NCBI RefSeq assembly: GCF_030505195.1
Contig: NZ_CP129672.1
Span: forward strand, 1,550,001-1,614,000
From: Comamonas testosteroni
Lineage (GTDB): Bacteria > Pseudomonadota > Gammaproteobacteria > Burkholderiales > Burkholderiaceae_C
DNA length: 64,000 bases
Direction of reading: 5' to 3'
Both the position numbers and the translations under genes were made by a program. The notes below the pieces were generated by a model. The model saw only the letters and a list, made by a program, of their open reading frames with translations, searched no databases and had not been told where the DNA came from. This document shows positions 9,017 through 17,868 of this stretch, one piece after another; the first letter of the stretch is position 1, and every line of letters starts with the position of its first letter.

Positions 9017-10305
9017 TACTGGTAGCGACGCAGAATGCGCTCGGATTCCTTCTGCGCGTCGTCCATGGCCTGGGCTGCGGTCTTGGTGCCGTTAAGGGCC
9101 GCCTGAATCGCATCGTTGAGCACCTTGGTCACGCGCTGGTTCTCATGGGTGGAATACTCGGCCACCGACACGGGCAGTTGATCGCGCGCCACCAGTGCCT
9201 GGGGAAATTCCTGGCCGTACTTCTTGAGTGCGGGAGTCTCGTAGGCAGCAGGCGAGACAGCCACATAGCCGCTGTCCATGCTCCACTGCGCTGCACGCTC
9301 TGGCTGCGTCACCCATTTGGCAAACTCGAACGCAGCCTGCTGCTGCTGCCTGGGCGCATTCTTGAAGATGTAGAAATTGCCCCCGCCCGTGGGCGAGCCC
9401 TTGCGGACATTGCCGGCGATCTGGCCCACACCGAAGTCGAACTTGGCATTGGCGCGGATATTGGTGAGATTGCCCGTGGTCGTCACGATGATGGCGGCCT
9501 TCTTTTCCATGAAGTCCCTGGGCGTCGTGCCCCACTCCACCACACCTGCAGGGTGCACGCCGTCCTTGACCAGGCCGACCCAGAAGTTCAGCGCCTCCAC
9601 CACCTTGGGGTGGTTGAGCATGACGCGGGTGCCGGACTCATTGGCCAGCAGCACATCATTGGGCGTGGTCAGGGTCTGCAGCATCCAGTAGCCAAAGCCG
9701 GTGGACGGAATCTGGATGCCGTATTGCACGACCTTGCCGCTGGCGTCTTTCCTGGTCAGCTTGTGGGCGGCCTCCTTGAGCTCCTTCCAGTTCTGGGGCG
9801 CCTTGTCGGGGTTCAGGCCGGCCTCCTTGAAAGCTTCCTTGTTGTAGTACATCACCACGGTGGAGCGCTGAAAGGGCACGCCCCAGGTCTTGCCGCCGGC
9901 CTGGCTGTTGGCCATGAAGGCCGGGTAAAAGCCCTTGAGCCAGGCCTTGTCGGCATCGGTCTTCACGAAGTCGTCAATGGGCGCAATCGCGCCTTCGTCC
10001 ATCAGCGTGAACATATCGGTGGACAGCAGCACCGAGCTCGCAGGCGCCTTGCCGGCCTTGTGCGCCGTCAGCGCCTTGACGATGGTTTCCTGATAGGTGC
10101 CCGCATAGATGGGCGTGAGCTTGTATTGCGGATGCGCCTTGTTGAAGTCCGCCGCATAACCGTCTATCACCTTGGTGATGGGGCCGCCCACGGCCACCGG
10201 GTAATAGAAAGGCACTTCCAGCGGGGACTGCGCAAGAGCAGTGCCCGCCAGGCCAAGGCCGGCGACAGCGGCGAACAGGCCGTGAACAAAGGTATGGCGA
10301 CGCAT
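9016..10305 (-). CDS. ugpB: Extracellular solute-binding protein, UgpB-like
   Basis: 429-residue family 1 periplasmic binding protein. A Sec signal peptide occupies residues 1-25 (cleavage after GTALA). The mature part shows the UgpB-like layout: PFYYPVAVGGPITKVIDGY, VMYYNKEAFKEAGL around the hinge, and LTNIRANAKFDFGVG, a close counterpart of the SLANIREYAKFNYGVG segment of E. coli UgpB. The start is set by a GAGGAGA Shine-Dalgarno just before the ATG and by the signal peptide; an open frame 40 codons further upstream is rejected. It captures substrate in the periplasm for UgpAE. The glycerol-phosphate ligand is inferred from similarity and context. Confidence 0.87.
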   Translation of the reverse strand: MRRHTFVHGLFAAVAGLGLAGTALAQSPLEVPFYYPVAVGGPITKVIDGYAADFNKAHPQYKLTPIYAGTYQETIVKALTAHKAGKAPASSVLLSTDMFTLMDEGAIAPIDDFVKTDADKAWLKGFYPAFMANSQAGGKTWGVPFQRSTVVMYYNKEAFKEAGLNPDKAPQNWKELKEAAHKLTRKDASGKVVQYGIQIPSTGFGYWMLQTLTTPNDVLLANESGTRVMLNHPKVVEALNFWVGLVKDGVHPAGVVEWGTTPRDFMEKKAAIIVTTTGNLTNIRANAKFDFGVGQIAGNVRKGSPTGGGNFYIFKNAPRQQQQAAFEFAKWVTQPERAAQWSMDSGYVAVSPAAYETPALKKYGQEFPQALVARDQLPVSVAEYSTHENQRVTKVLNDAIQAALNGTKTAAQAMDDAQKESERILRRYQ

Positions 10306-10351
10306 GGGAATCTCTCCTCGGGATTTGCAGACAATGGAAAACACCGGCGGC

Positions 10352-11473
10352 TCAGGCTGCGGCCAGCAAGGAGCGGGCGGATTCCACCGCCTGCCCGCAC
10401 ACATGAATGCGCCCGCCCTGCGCATCGAACCAATGCGCAGCCTGCTGCGGCCAGTACAGGATCACGCCTTGTCCAGGCCGCAGATCTGCATGGGCATGGC
10501 CGGGCACACGCGCCGTCAGCAGCTCGCTGCCAACCTGGCAGCGCAGCACCAGATCGGCACCCAGATATTCAAAGCCCTGCACGGTGGCCGAAATGCCGTT
10601 GCCCAGCCCCTCGTTGCCGCCGTCGACATCACCTGCCACGGCAATCACCTCGGGCCGCACGCCCAGCGCCTGCGGATAGGCGCTGCCGGTCACCAGATCC
10701 GGGGCCACGACCACATCGCTGCCGGCAATCCGGTTGCCTTGCAGGGCAACGATATTCATGGCGGGCGTGCCGATAAAGCGCGCGGCAAATGTGGTTGCGG
10801 GCCGGGCATAGATCTCGCGCGGCCCGGCGGCCTGTTCCACCAGACCCTTGTTGAGCAGCACCACCTGATCGGCCATGCTCATGGCCTCGGCCTGATCGTG
10901 GGTCACATAGACCACCGTGAGACCCAGACGCTGCTGCAGCTCACGCAGCTCGGCGCGCATTTCCTGGCGCAGCTGGGCATCGAGATTGGACAGCGGCTCG
11001 TCCATCAGACAGACCCTGGCCTGCGCCACCAGCGCACGGCCCAGCGCAACGCGTTGCTGCTGACCGCCCGAGAGTTGCCCGGGCCGACGCTCCAGCAGTG
11101 CCGTCAGCCCCAGCAGCTCGGCCGTTTGCTCAAGACGCTGCTCGCGCTCGGCCTTGGCAACCTTGCGCACCTGCAGACCGAACTGGATGTTGTCGGCCAC
11201 GCTCAGATGCGGGAACAGCGCATAGTTCTGAAACACCATGGCAATGCCGCGCTGCGCGGGCGGCAGATGAGTGACGTCGCGACCATCGATGCGCACCGAC
11301 CCCGAGCTAGGCGTGTCCAGCCCGGCGATCATGCGCAAGGTGGTGGATTTGCCGCAGCCCGAAGGGCCGAGCAGGACGCAGAACGAGCCTGGTTCAATGC
11401 GCAGATTCACGGCATGCAGGGCCGTGGCGTCACCCCAGGATTTGGCGACGTTCTCCAGCTCGATCAAAGACAT
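10352..11473 (-). CDS. ugpC: ABC transporter ATP-binding protein, UgpC-like
   Basis: 373-residue ATPase of the MalK/UgpC class. Walker A GPSGCGKST (36-44), Q-loop FQNYALFPHL, signature LSGGQQQ (134-140), Walker B VCLMDEP (154-160) and the switch His192 are all present; the C-terminal part (about 240-370) is the regulatory OB/TOBE domain. It energises import through UgpAE. It is the promoter-proximal gene of the cluster, 46 bp before ugpB. A candidate Pho box and -10 lie directly in front, so close that the transcript may start at or very near the ATG; no Shine-Dalgarno is visible. Confidence 0.9.
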   Translation of the reverse strand: MSLIELENVAKSWGDATALHAVNLRIEPGSFCVLLGPSGCGKSTTLRMIAGLDTPSSGSVRIDGRDVTHLPPAQRGIAMVFQNYALFPHLSVADNIQFGLQVRKVAKAEREQRLEQTAELLGLTALLERRPGQLSGGQQQRVALGRALVAQARVCLMDEPLSNLDAQLRQEMRAELRELQQRLGLTVVYVTHDQAEAMSMADQVVLLNKGLVEQAAGPREIYARPATTFAARFIGTPAMNIVALQGNRIAGSDVVVAPDLVTGSAYPQALGVRPEVIAVAGDVDGGNEGLGNGISATVQGFEYLGADLVLRCQVGSELLTARVPGHAHADLRPGQGVILYWPQQAAHWFDAQGGRIHVCGQAVESARSLLAAA

Positions 11474-11479
11474 CGCGCC

Positions 11480-11513
11480 AGTCTAGAAAGACTGGATGAC
11501 AGCCGCGTGTCAA
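11480..11513 (-). promoter_or_regulatory. Candidate Pho box and -10 of the ugp cluster
   Basis: Reading the minus strand: TTGACAC (11513-11507), four bases, CTGTCAT (11502-11496, a perfect Pho half-site), ten bases, then TAGACT (11485-11480) as -10. Two 7-bp direct half-sites 11 bp apart, ending about 10 bp before the -10, is the known PhoB promoter layout. The first half-site matches only 4 of 7. The ugpC ATG begins six bases after the -10. CCAGTC-N6-GACTGG, an inverted repeat, overlaps the -10. Confidence 0.5.
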
Positions 11514-11532
11514 CTTGAGTGTCATCAAAAAC

Positions 11533-11615
11533 AGGAGCTTCTTGCGCTCTCTATTCATAGATTTCAGATTGAAATGACTTTGAATCATCCTGTTCAAAGG
11601 CGCAAGCAGCTTCTG
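11533..11615. repeat. Intergenic palindromic repeat, copy A
   Basis: Outer arms AGCTTCTTGCGC and GCGCAAGCAGCT are inverted repeats with one mismatch. The left interior contains CTATTCATAGATTTCAGATT, identical over 20 bases to copy B at 46741-46760. The copy lies between the 3' end of the alpha-2-macroglobulin gene and the 5' end of ugpC, in the same family as 26951-27028, 37304-37383 and 46725-46802. Confidence 0.7.
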
Positions 11616-11636
11616 TATTCATAGCATCAGTGCATG

Positions 11637-11670
11637 AAAAAGCCCCGGCCGCTTGCGCAGACCGGGGCTT
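11637..11670 (-). terminator. Terminator of the alpha-2-macroglobulin gene
   Basis: On the minus strand AAGCCCCGG and CCGGGGCTT form a 9-bp stem around a 13-base loop, followed by a T-run. It starts about 30 bp after the stop at 11701. Confidence 0.8.
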
Positions 11671-11700
11671 GGCCGAGCCCGGCAGAAAACCGCCGAGGGC

Positions 11701-14700
11701 TTACTTGGGCATCACCACCTTGAGCTTGGCGTTGGGAATTTCGCCAAACATCTCGGGCGCATACAGCGCTTCGGCACGTGTGGGCGGCAGGGCGAATTCA
11801 CCGGCGTTGTTCAGGCGCACCGTGTATTCGACCTTGGTCGTGCCTGCGGGCAGGTACTGGTAGTAGGCACGGTAGGACTCGAAGCTGCGCTCCTCATAGG
11901 CCAGCCAGCCGGCCCCCTCCTGCTTCTCGCCCTTGGACGCGATCTCCGAATCACGGCCCAGGCCGCCGCCCAGAATGGTCGCCCCCGTGGGAATGGGGTC
12001 GGTGATGGCCACCCAGGTCATATCGGTCTTGGCCTGCACCTCCAGCGTCACGCGCAGCACATCGCCGCGCGTGTACTGGCCGCCACCGAACAGGCCCTTG
12101 TCCGCCTGCTCCACCGGCGTCACGGTCTTCTTGATGGTGTAGCCGGCGCTGAACGGAGCCTTGAGGGCCACGGCCGCCACGGACTGCACGGTCAGCCAGG
12201 GCTTGCCCGTGCCTTGCTGCGTGACGCTGAGCTGGCCCTTGCCGGCCTTGGCCCAGGGCATGAACATGGTGTTATTCATCAGACCGCCGGCGCGCACGGG
12301 ATCACCAAACAGGCTGCTGGCATGGGCCGTGCCCTGCGCATCCTCGGCCGTGGCACGCCTGACATCAGCCCAGTTCACCTTGGCCTCGTTGCCGTTCATG
12401 CTGGCCACGGTGCTGCCGGCCACGGGCTCGGACTCGAACTTCTGCGAGAAGCGGCGCAACGCCAGCGCTCCCCAGAGGTTGGCCGTGGTCGTGTGCCAGG
12501 CACCGCCCTGCTGGCGTGCGATAAAGCCGCTGACCAGACGCGGCATGTCTTCGGCCCATGCCGCATCGTTGATGGTCGCCAGAATCAGGCGCGCCAGATT
12601 CACGTCCGGGCCCTGCATCAGCCACCACCAGCCATCGTCCTGATCGGTCGAGAAGCCGGCACGCGTGCCGTTGTAGGTCAGGCGGGCACGCAGAATCTGC
12701 ATGGCCTGGGCCAGGCGCTCGTCGCGCTGCGGCGCATCGCTCATGCGCTGCAGCAGCTGCACCCAGTCGATGACCGTGTGCGTGGGCCACTGGTTGGGCG
12801 TGGCGTTGATGCTGTCGAGCATGCGCGGCGTGGCCTTGCCCGACAGTGCCAGCGCGGCAATCGCCGCCAGCTTGCGCATTTCCAGATCCTTGCGCGGGCT
12901 CCAGAAGTTGCGCTGGATGCGGCCTTCCACAAACGCGATCAGGCCGTCCTCCATGCGCGCACGATCGGAGGCAGGAATCACGAAGCGCTTGTCAACGCCT
13001 TGTGCCAGGGCCGACAGGTTAAGCAGATGCGCGGTCAGCGTGTCGCTGCCTCGGCTGAGCGATCCGTCCTGGGGCGGGAAGTAGTTGGCCAGGCCGTCAC
13101 CGTCCAGATAGTTGGGCAGCTGGGCCATGATGCTGCCCCACAGCTCGGCGTTGTTCATGCCGACGGCCTTGCTGGTGGTCTGCTCCAGGCAGGTGTAGGG
13201 ATAGCGGGCCCACCAGTCGCGCACGCCGGGCAGACCTTCGGTCAGCTTGGGCACCAGCGACATCTGCAGACCGCCACGGCCGGGCAGCGCGTCGGCGGGC
13301 GGATTCACGGGCACGCTGTAGCTGCCGTTGACCTGCACCAGCGTGGCCTGCTGCACCGACAGCGGGACAGCGGGCACGATGCGCTGGCTGATCTTGAGCG
13401 CATCCTGCGCCGCATCGGCGCCGCCAGCGGTGTCGCGCGCGGAAATCTCCCAGATCAGCGCCTCGACACGCGTGCCCGAGAGCTGGGCCGGAGCCTTCAC
13501 ATCCCAGGCCACTTCACGCGCCTCACCAGCGGGAATCTCCACCTTCTGGGCCTTGAGCTCCAGCATGGTGGCACGCGGCGTGACCTCCACCTTCATGGCC
13601 TTGGCCGAGGTGTTGCGCAACGTGACCTGGGCGCGGAACTGATCGTCCTCGCGCACTAGAGGCGGCAGGCCGCTGATGATCTGCAGATCCTGCGTGGTAC
13701 GGATCGCCGCCTGGCCGGTGCCGAACAGGCTCACGCCCGCATCGGCCACGGCCACCACCTGGAAGGTGGTCAGGGCGTCGTTGAGCGGCACCTCGATCAG
13801 CGCCATGCCGTTGCCGTCCAGCACCACATCGGGCTTCCACAGCAGCAGGGTGTCGAGCAGTTCGCGCGTGGGGCTGCGGCCACCGCCACCGCCCGCAGGC
13901 ACGGCCTTCTTGCCGTAATGGCGTCGGCCGATCACCTCCATCTGGGCCGTTGCCGTCTGCACACCCCATTCGCGGCGTGTCAGCATGGCATCGAGCAGAT
14001 TCCAGCTGCTGTTGGGCATCAGCTCCAGCAAGGCCTGGTCCACGGCCGCCAGCGCCACATGGGCACCCGCAGCAGGCTTGCCATCGGGCAGCGTCGCCTT
14101 GATGGTGACCTTGGCTGTGCCGCGCACCTTGTAGCTGGACTTGTCCGAGGAGACCTTGACGTCCAGGGTATTGCTCTTCAAACCCACGCGAATTTCGGAC
14201 ATGCCGAAACGGAAGGCAGGCTTGGAGAGGTCCACCATGGAAGTTGGCGCGATGAATTCCTTGCCGTCATTCCAGAAGGCACGCCACCACTCCATGGGCG
14301 ACTTGAAGCCCCAGGTGAAGAAGCTGTACCAGGGCACCTCCATCAGGCGGCCGCGCAGCGCCAGCACGCTGACATAGGCATTGGGGCCCCAGTTATCTTC
14401 GATCTTGACCTCCACCGTGGGGTTGTCACCCGCCAGCTCCACCACCTGGGTGCTGACGATGCCTTCGCGCTCCACGGCCACCAGCGCCGTGGCGCGGCGG
14501 AAGGGCATGCGTACCTGAAAGCGCGCTGTCTCGCCGGGCTCATAGCTCTTGCGCTCGGACAGCACATCCATGCGGTCATGGTCTTCACCACCGAACCAGA
14601 GTTCGCCCTGGCCAGTGACCCACACCGAGGTCGCGGCCTGGCTGCTGCGGCCTTCCTTGTCGGCGGCCTTGACGATCAGCTCCACCTCGCCGGGCTGAGA

Positions 14701-17700
14701 CAGCTGGGCCTCGCATTGAACCAGGCCATGGCTGTCGCTGGTGCCCGAGCACACGGTGCCCAGATTCTTGAGCGTGGTCTGGTTGTCGTAGCTGTAGAAG
14801 CCGCCCACTAGCCGCTTGCGGCTGGAGGTGGTGATGCGCGCCACGGCCTCGACCTTGACGGGCACGCCTGCCTGGGCCTTGCCTGCCGTATCCAGCGTCA
14901 GCGCCTGAAAGCGCAGCTTGCGATCCACCGAGATCCAGTTCTCGGAGCGCACGCCGGCCACCACGGCAGCCGGCCAGATGGTGCGCGTGCTGCGCAGGGT
15001 CTGCACCTCGCCATTCGGGTCGGCGTAGGTCGCCTCCATCAGCAGCTCGCGCGGCTCACCGGACTTGGGCAGCTTGTCGATAGCGACCTTGCCCAGACCG
15101 TTCTTGTCCAGCGTCACGGACAGCTTGTCGGCCACGACCTTGGTGTCGTCAGCCGCCGTGCTTTCCTCGTCGTCGCTGCTGCCCACGTCCTGGGCGCTGC
15201 GCGGCGGGTTGAAGCTGAAGCCATCCCAGCCCGCGAAATCCAGCGATTTGGAGCGCAGCAGAGCCGACACCTTGACCGGCAGATTGGCGGCGGCACCACC
15301 CGAGACATAGTTGATCTGCACTTCGGCAGGCACGCTGCTGACAGCGTAGAGCTGCTCCTTGCCGGCCGGGCCCACACGTCCCTCCATCACGGGAAGGCGG
15401 AACTCCTCGACACGGAAGATGCCGGTGCTGAAGCTGGAGCGGCGGCCGCTGTCGTTGGCATAGCCCAGCTCCACCGCATATTCGCCCAGCTTGGCGGCCT
15501 TGGAGATGGGGAACTCGCTGCTCGCGCTGCCATTGCCATTCCAGTTCAGGGCCTGGGTAAAGCGCTGGCCACTGCCCAGATGGGTGATGGTCAGGCGGTC
15601 AGGCTTGTCCTGGGTCTGTTCAAAGCCCGTGGAGTTCTTGCCGGGGCCCGTCAGGGCACGCAGAAAGTGCTTCATGGACACGGTTTCGCCGGCACGGAAC
15701 AGCATGCGGTCAAACACCGTATGCGCCACTTCGTCGCGCTTGCTGCTGGAGCTGGTCGGCACATTGAAGCGCCAGGACTCTATGCCCTTGTTCCAGTTGC
15801 TCCAGACAAAGGCCAGCTCCTCGCCAGCCTCGGTCTTGGCACGCGCACTCACAAAATAGGAGTTGCTGCGGTAGTAGCCGTCTTCATTGCTGCAAGAAGG
15901 CGGATTGGGATTGAGGCCGTTAAAGGTCACCAGACCCTGGGCATCACTGACGGCCGAAGCAATCGCTTGGCCGTTGCAGTCCGAGACCTGCACCGTGGCG
16001 CCCGGCACCACGGTGCCCTTGTCCAGCGTCGTCACCCAGGCTACCGAGTTTTCACGACCCAGCTTGAAGTGCACGGCCAGATTGGTCACCAGCACCGAGG
16101 TACGCACATACATGGTGCGGCCCGCGCCATAGCCTTCGTCGAGCAGAGACTGGCCCAGCATGGGCGAGGCGATCTCCACCACCTGGAAGCCCGGGTTCAG
16201 CGGAATGCCGACGACCTCGAAGGGGCGCGGGTCGCTCTTGGCCGCCTTGGGCAGCTCCAGCGTCTGGGTCTGGCTCTGGCCGTCCAGCAGCGACAGCATG
16301 CGGGTCTGCACCCAGTGCTTGTTGTCGTCGTTGATGACAGGAGGCAAGACCTTTACATCACGCGCAGCGCGCTTGCGCTCCACGCTGTAGCTGTCATAGC
16401 GCTCGACCTTCTTGAGCCAGGCGATGATGTCGGCGTCCGAGCCGCCCTTCTTGGTGCGCACCACGCTGGCATCCAGCGACTTGCCCAGAAGCTGCGGCTC
16501 CACATTGCGCAGCGTCACGGGCAGCAGCGCCGGGCCCTTGGGACCTTCGGCAAAGCGCTCGACAATGCCGAAGGGCGCGGCGGCAAACTTCACCAGCGGC
16601 GGCATATTGCCCGTGGCCGTGGCCAACGGGAACATATTGGCATTGCTCAGCGTGCGACCCGCAGCATCCTTGAACTGCGGCGGCAGCTCCACCACATACT
16701 TGGTGTTGGGCTGCATGGTGGCGGGGAAGCTCACGCTGTCCACCAGCGAATCCTCGGCCAGCTTGTCGCCGTTCTGCTCGATGATGGGAGCCACGGCCGA
16801 GGCACCGCTCTTGAGGCGTATGCCTTCGATCAGCTTGCGCGGCACCGGCGCGCTGAAGGACAGGCGCATGGGCCGGATCGGCAGGCAGGCGGCGTTGGCG
16901 TTCTCGCGCTCGCAGCTGAAGTCGGCGCTGAACGGCTGGCGCACCTGGTACTCGTAGCGCTGCTCGTCCTTGCTGGCCAGGCCGTTGGCCATGGCCACGC
17001 CCTTGCCATAGACCAGGGTCATCTTGCTGCCCGAAGTCAGGCGGCGGTTACAGGCCAGCACTGCGAAGTTCTGCGGGTTCTTTGCAGCATCCTTGTCCCA
17101 GTGGCGCTGCTTGAGCACGGCCTCGCGGTCCTTGCCCTCGATCAGCTGCACGGGAATGCGTTCGCCCACACCTTCGGAGGTACACCAGACGCGCTGCTTG
17201 AGGCTGTCGACGGATGCCGCGCCCGTCAGGTGCAGTGCGAAATACTGCTGCTCGTCCACCTCTTCATAGGTATCGGGCGCGATGCTGGCGACCTGCGGGC
17301 CGCCGGTCTGAAACTGATAGCTGGCTGCCCCCGTCAGAGCTGTACCCGTGACGCTCTTGAACTGCGGGTTGAGCTGGGCCGTGCAACGCACGCCTGCGGG
17401 CAGGTTCTGGGCAAAGTCGAAGACCCATTCCTTTTCGCTGTTCCAGCGCCCCGTTCCCTTGGCGGCCTGGGCATCGCTGCACTGCAGGTTGACCGGCGCG
17501 GCGGCCTTGGGGTCGCCAAAGCGCACGGCTGCCCCATCGAACTGCACCACTACCTGGCCCACCTTGCTCACATCGCCCTGCGGGCTGAACTGGCGCACCC
17601 CCACGGCATGGGCCGCCGTGGCCGCCAGGCCCCATAACAGGCCTGCCTTGAGCAGCCCGCGCCAGTGCGGCGCGATCTGCTCCCTCTTCCTTCCCTCTGC

Positions 17701-17715
17701 ATAAGGCACAGTCAT
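11701..17715 (-). CDS. Bacterial alpha-2-macroglobulin (YfhM-like) with thioester motif
   Basis: 2004-residue exported protein, larger than the roughly 1650 residues of E. coli YfhM. A signal peptide ends near AATAAHA (about residue 43), with no lipobox Cys, so the mature protein should be soluble or otherwise held in the periplasm. MG-type beta-sandwich domains fill the first two thirds, with the bait region upstream of the thioester domain. The thioester CLEQ is present at residues 1509-1512 within YPYTCLEQTTSKA, followed by the alpha/alpha thioester-domain helices and a receptor-like C-terminal domain. With the thioester intact it should trap proteases covalently and protect the periplasm, working beside PBP1C in cell-wall defence (known for the family). 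It is monocistronic with its own terminator. Confidence 0.9.
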   Translation of the reverse strand: MTVPYAEGRKREQIAPHWRGLLKAGLLWGLAATAAHAVGVRQFSPQGDVSKVGQVVVQFDGAAVRFGDPKAAAPVNLQCSDAQAAKGTGRWNSEKEWVFDFAQNLPAGVRCTAQLNPQFKSVTGTALTGAASYQFQTGGPQVASIAPDTYEEVDEQQYFALHLTGAASVDSLKQRVWCTSEGVGERIPVQLIEGKDREAVLKQRHWDKDAAKNPQNFAVLACNRRLTSGSKMTLVYGKGVAMANGLASKDEQRYEYQVRQPFSADFSCERENANAACLPIRPMRLSFSAPVPRKLIEGIRLKSGASAVAPIIEQNGDKLAEDSLVDSVSFPATMQPNTKYVVELPPQFKDAAGRTLSNANMFPLATATGNMPPLVKFAAAPFGIVERFAEGPKGPALLPVTLRNVEPQLLGKSLDASVVRTKKGGSDADIIAWLKKVERYDSYSVERKRAARDVKVLPPVINDDNKHWVQTRMLSLLDGQSQTQTLELPKAAKSDPRPFEVVGIPLNPGFQVVEIASPMLGQSLLDEGYGAGRTMYVRTSVLVTNLAVHFKLGRENSVAWVTTLDKGTVVPGATVQVSDCNGQAIASAVSDAQGLVTFNGLNPNPPSCSNEDGYYRSNSYFVSARAKTEAGEELAFVWSNWNKGIESWRFNVPTSSSSKRDEVAHTVFDRMLFRAGETVSMKHFLRALTGPGKNSTGFEQTQDKPDRLTITHLGSGQRFTQALNWNGNGSASSEFPISKAAKLGEYAVELGYANDSGRRSSFSTGIFRVEEFRLPVMEGRVGPAGKEQLYAVSSVPAEVQINYVSGGAAANLPVKVSALLRSKSLDFAGWDGFSFNPPRSAQDVGSSDDEESTAADDTKVVADKLSVTLDKNGLGKVAIDKLPKSGEPRELLMEATYADPNGEVQTLRSTRTIWPAAVVAGVRSENWISVDRKLRFQALTLDTAGKAQAGVPVKVEAVARITTSSRKRLVGGFYSYDNQTTLKNLGTVCSGTSDSHGLVQCEAQLSQPGEVELIVKAADKEGRSSQAATSVWVTGQGELWFGGEDHDRMDVLSERKSYEPGETARFQVRMPFRRATALVAVEREGIVSTQVVELAGDNPTVEVKIEDNWGPNAYVSVLALRGRLMEVPWYSFFTWGFKSPMEWWRAFWNDGKEFIAPTSMVDLSKPAFRFGMSEIRVGLKSNTLDVKVSSDKSSYKVRGTAKVTIKATLPDGKPAAGAHVALAAVDQALLELMPNSSWNLLDAMLTRREWGVQTATAQMEVIGRRHYGKKAVPAGGGGGRSPTRELLDTLLLWKPDVVLDGNGMALIEVPLNDALTTFQVVAVADAGVSLFGTGQAAIRTTQDLQIISGLPPLVREDDQFRAQVTLRNTSAKAMKVEVTPRATMLELKAQKVEIPAGEAREVAWDVKAPAQLSGTRVEALIWEISARDTAGGADAAQDALKISQRIVPAVPLSVQQATLVQVNGSYSVPVNPPADALPGRGGLQMSLVPKLTEGLPGVRDWWARYPYTCLEQTTSKAVGMNNAELWGSIMAQLPNYLDGDGLANYFPPQDGSLSRGSDTLTAHLLNLSALAQGVDKRFVIPASDRARMEDGLIAFVEGRIQRNFWSPRKDLEMRKLAAIAALALSGKATPRMLDSINATPNQWPTHTVIDWVQLLQRMSDAPQRDERLAQAMQILRARLTYNGTRAGFSTDQDDGWWWLMQGPDVNLARLILATINDAAWAEDMPRLVSGFIARQQGGAWHTTTANLWGALALRRFSQKFESEPVAGSTVASMNGNEAKVNWADVRRATAEDAQGTAHASSLFGDPVRAGGLMNNTMFMPWAKAGKGQLSVTQQGTGKPWLTVQSVAAVALKAPFSAGYTIKKTVTPVEQADKGLFGGGQYTRGDVLRVTLEVQAKTDMTWVAITDPIPTGATILGGGLGRDSEIASKGEKQEGAGWLAYEERSFESYRAYYQYLPAGTTKVEYTVRLNNAGEFALPPTRAEALYAPEMFGEIPNAKLKVVMPK

Positions 17716-17811
17716 ACAGTCACTTTCTTTTCGGGCAGGCTGCTGCCGGCCCTGGCTGTTTGAGTCTGAAGTCTGGAATCAGCGACGCAGCAGTGCAGGA
17801 CGGCAGAATGC

Positions 17812-17842
17812 AAAAAGCCCTGCCTCACAAGTGAAGCAGGGC
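17812..17842 (-). terminator. Terminator of the Bug-family gene
   Basis: GCCCTGC and GCAGGGC arms (with an inner TCAC/GTGA extension across one mismatch) form a hairpin that on the minus strand is followed by TTTTTG. It begins 27 bp after the stop at 17869. Confidence 0.75.
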
Positions 17843-17868
17843 CTTGAGCAGGTGCCGCACGCGCGAAA

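Noticed and set aside
10306..10425. 40-codon N-terminal extension of ugpB
   Set aside because: Would precede the signal peptide and skip a clear GAGGAGA Shine-Dalgarno.
11653..13659. Long open frame on the plus strand opposite the macroglobulin gene (also 15580-17637)
   Set aside because: Antisense to a gene with clear homology; composition is His/Gly/Arg/Ala-rich, as expected from codon bias in GC-rich DNA.
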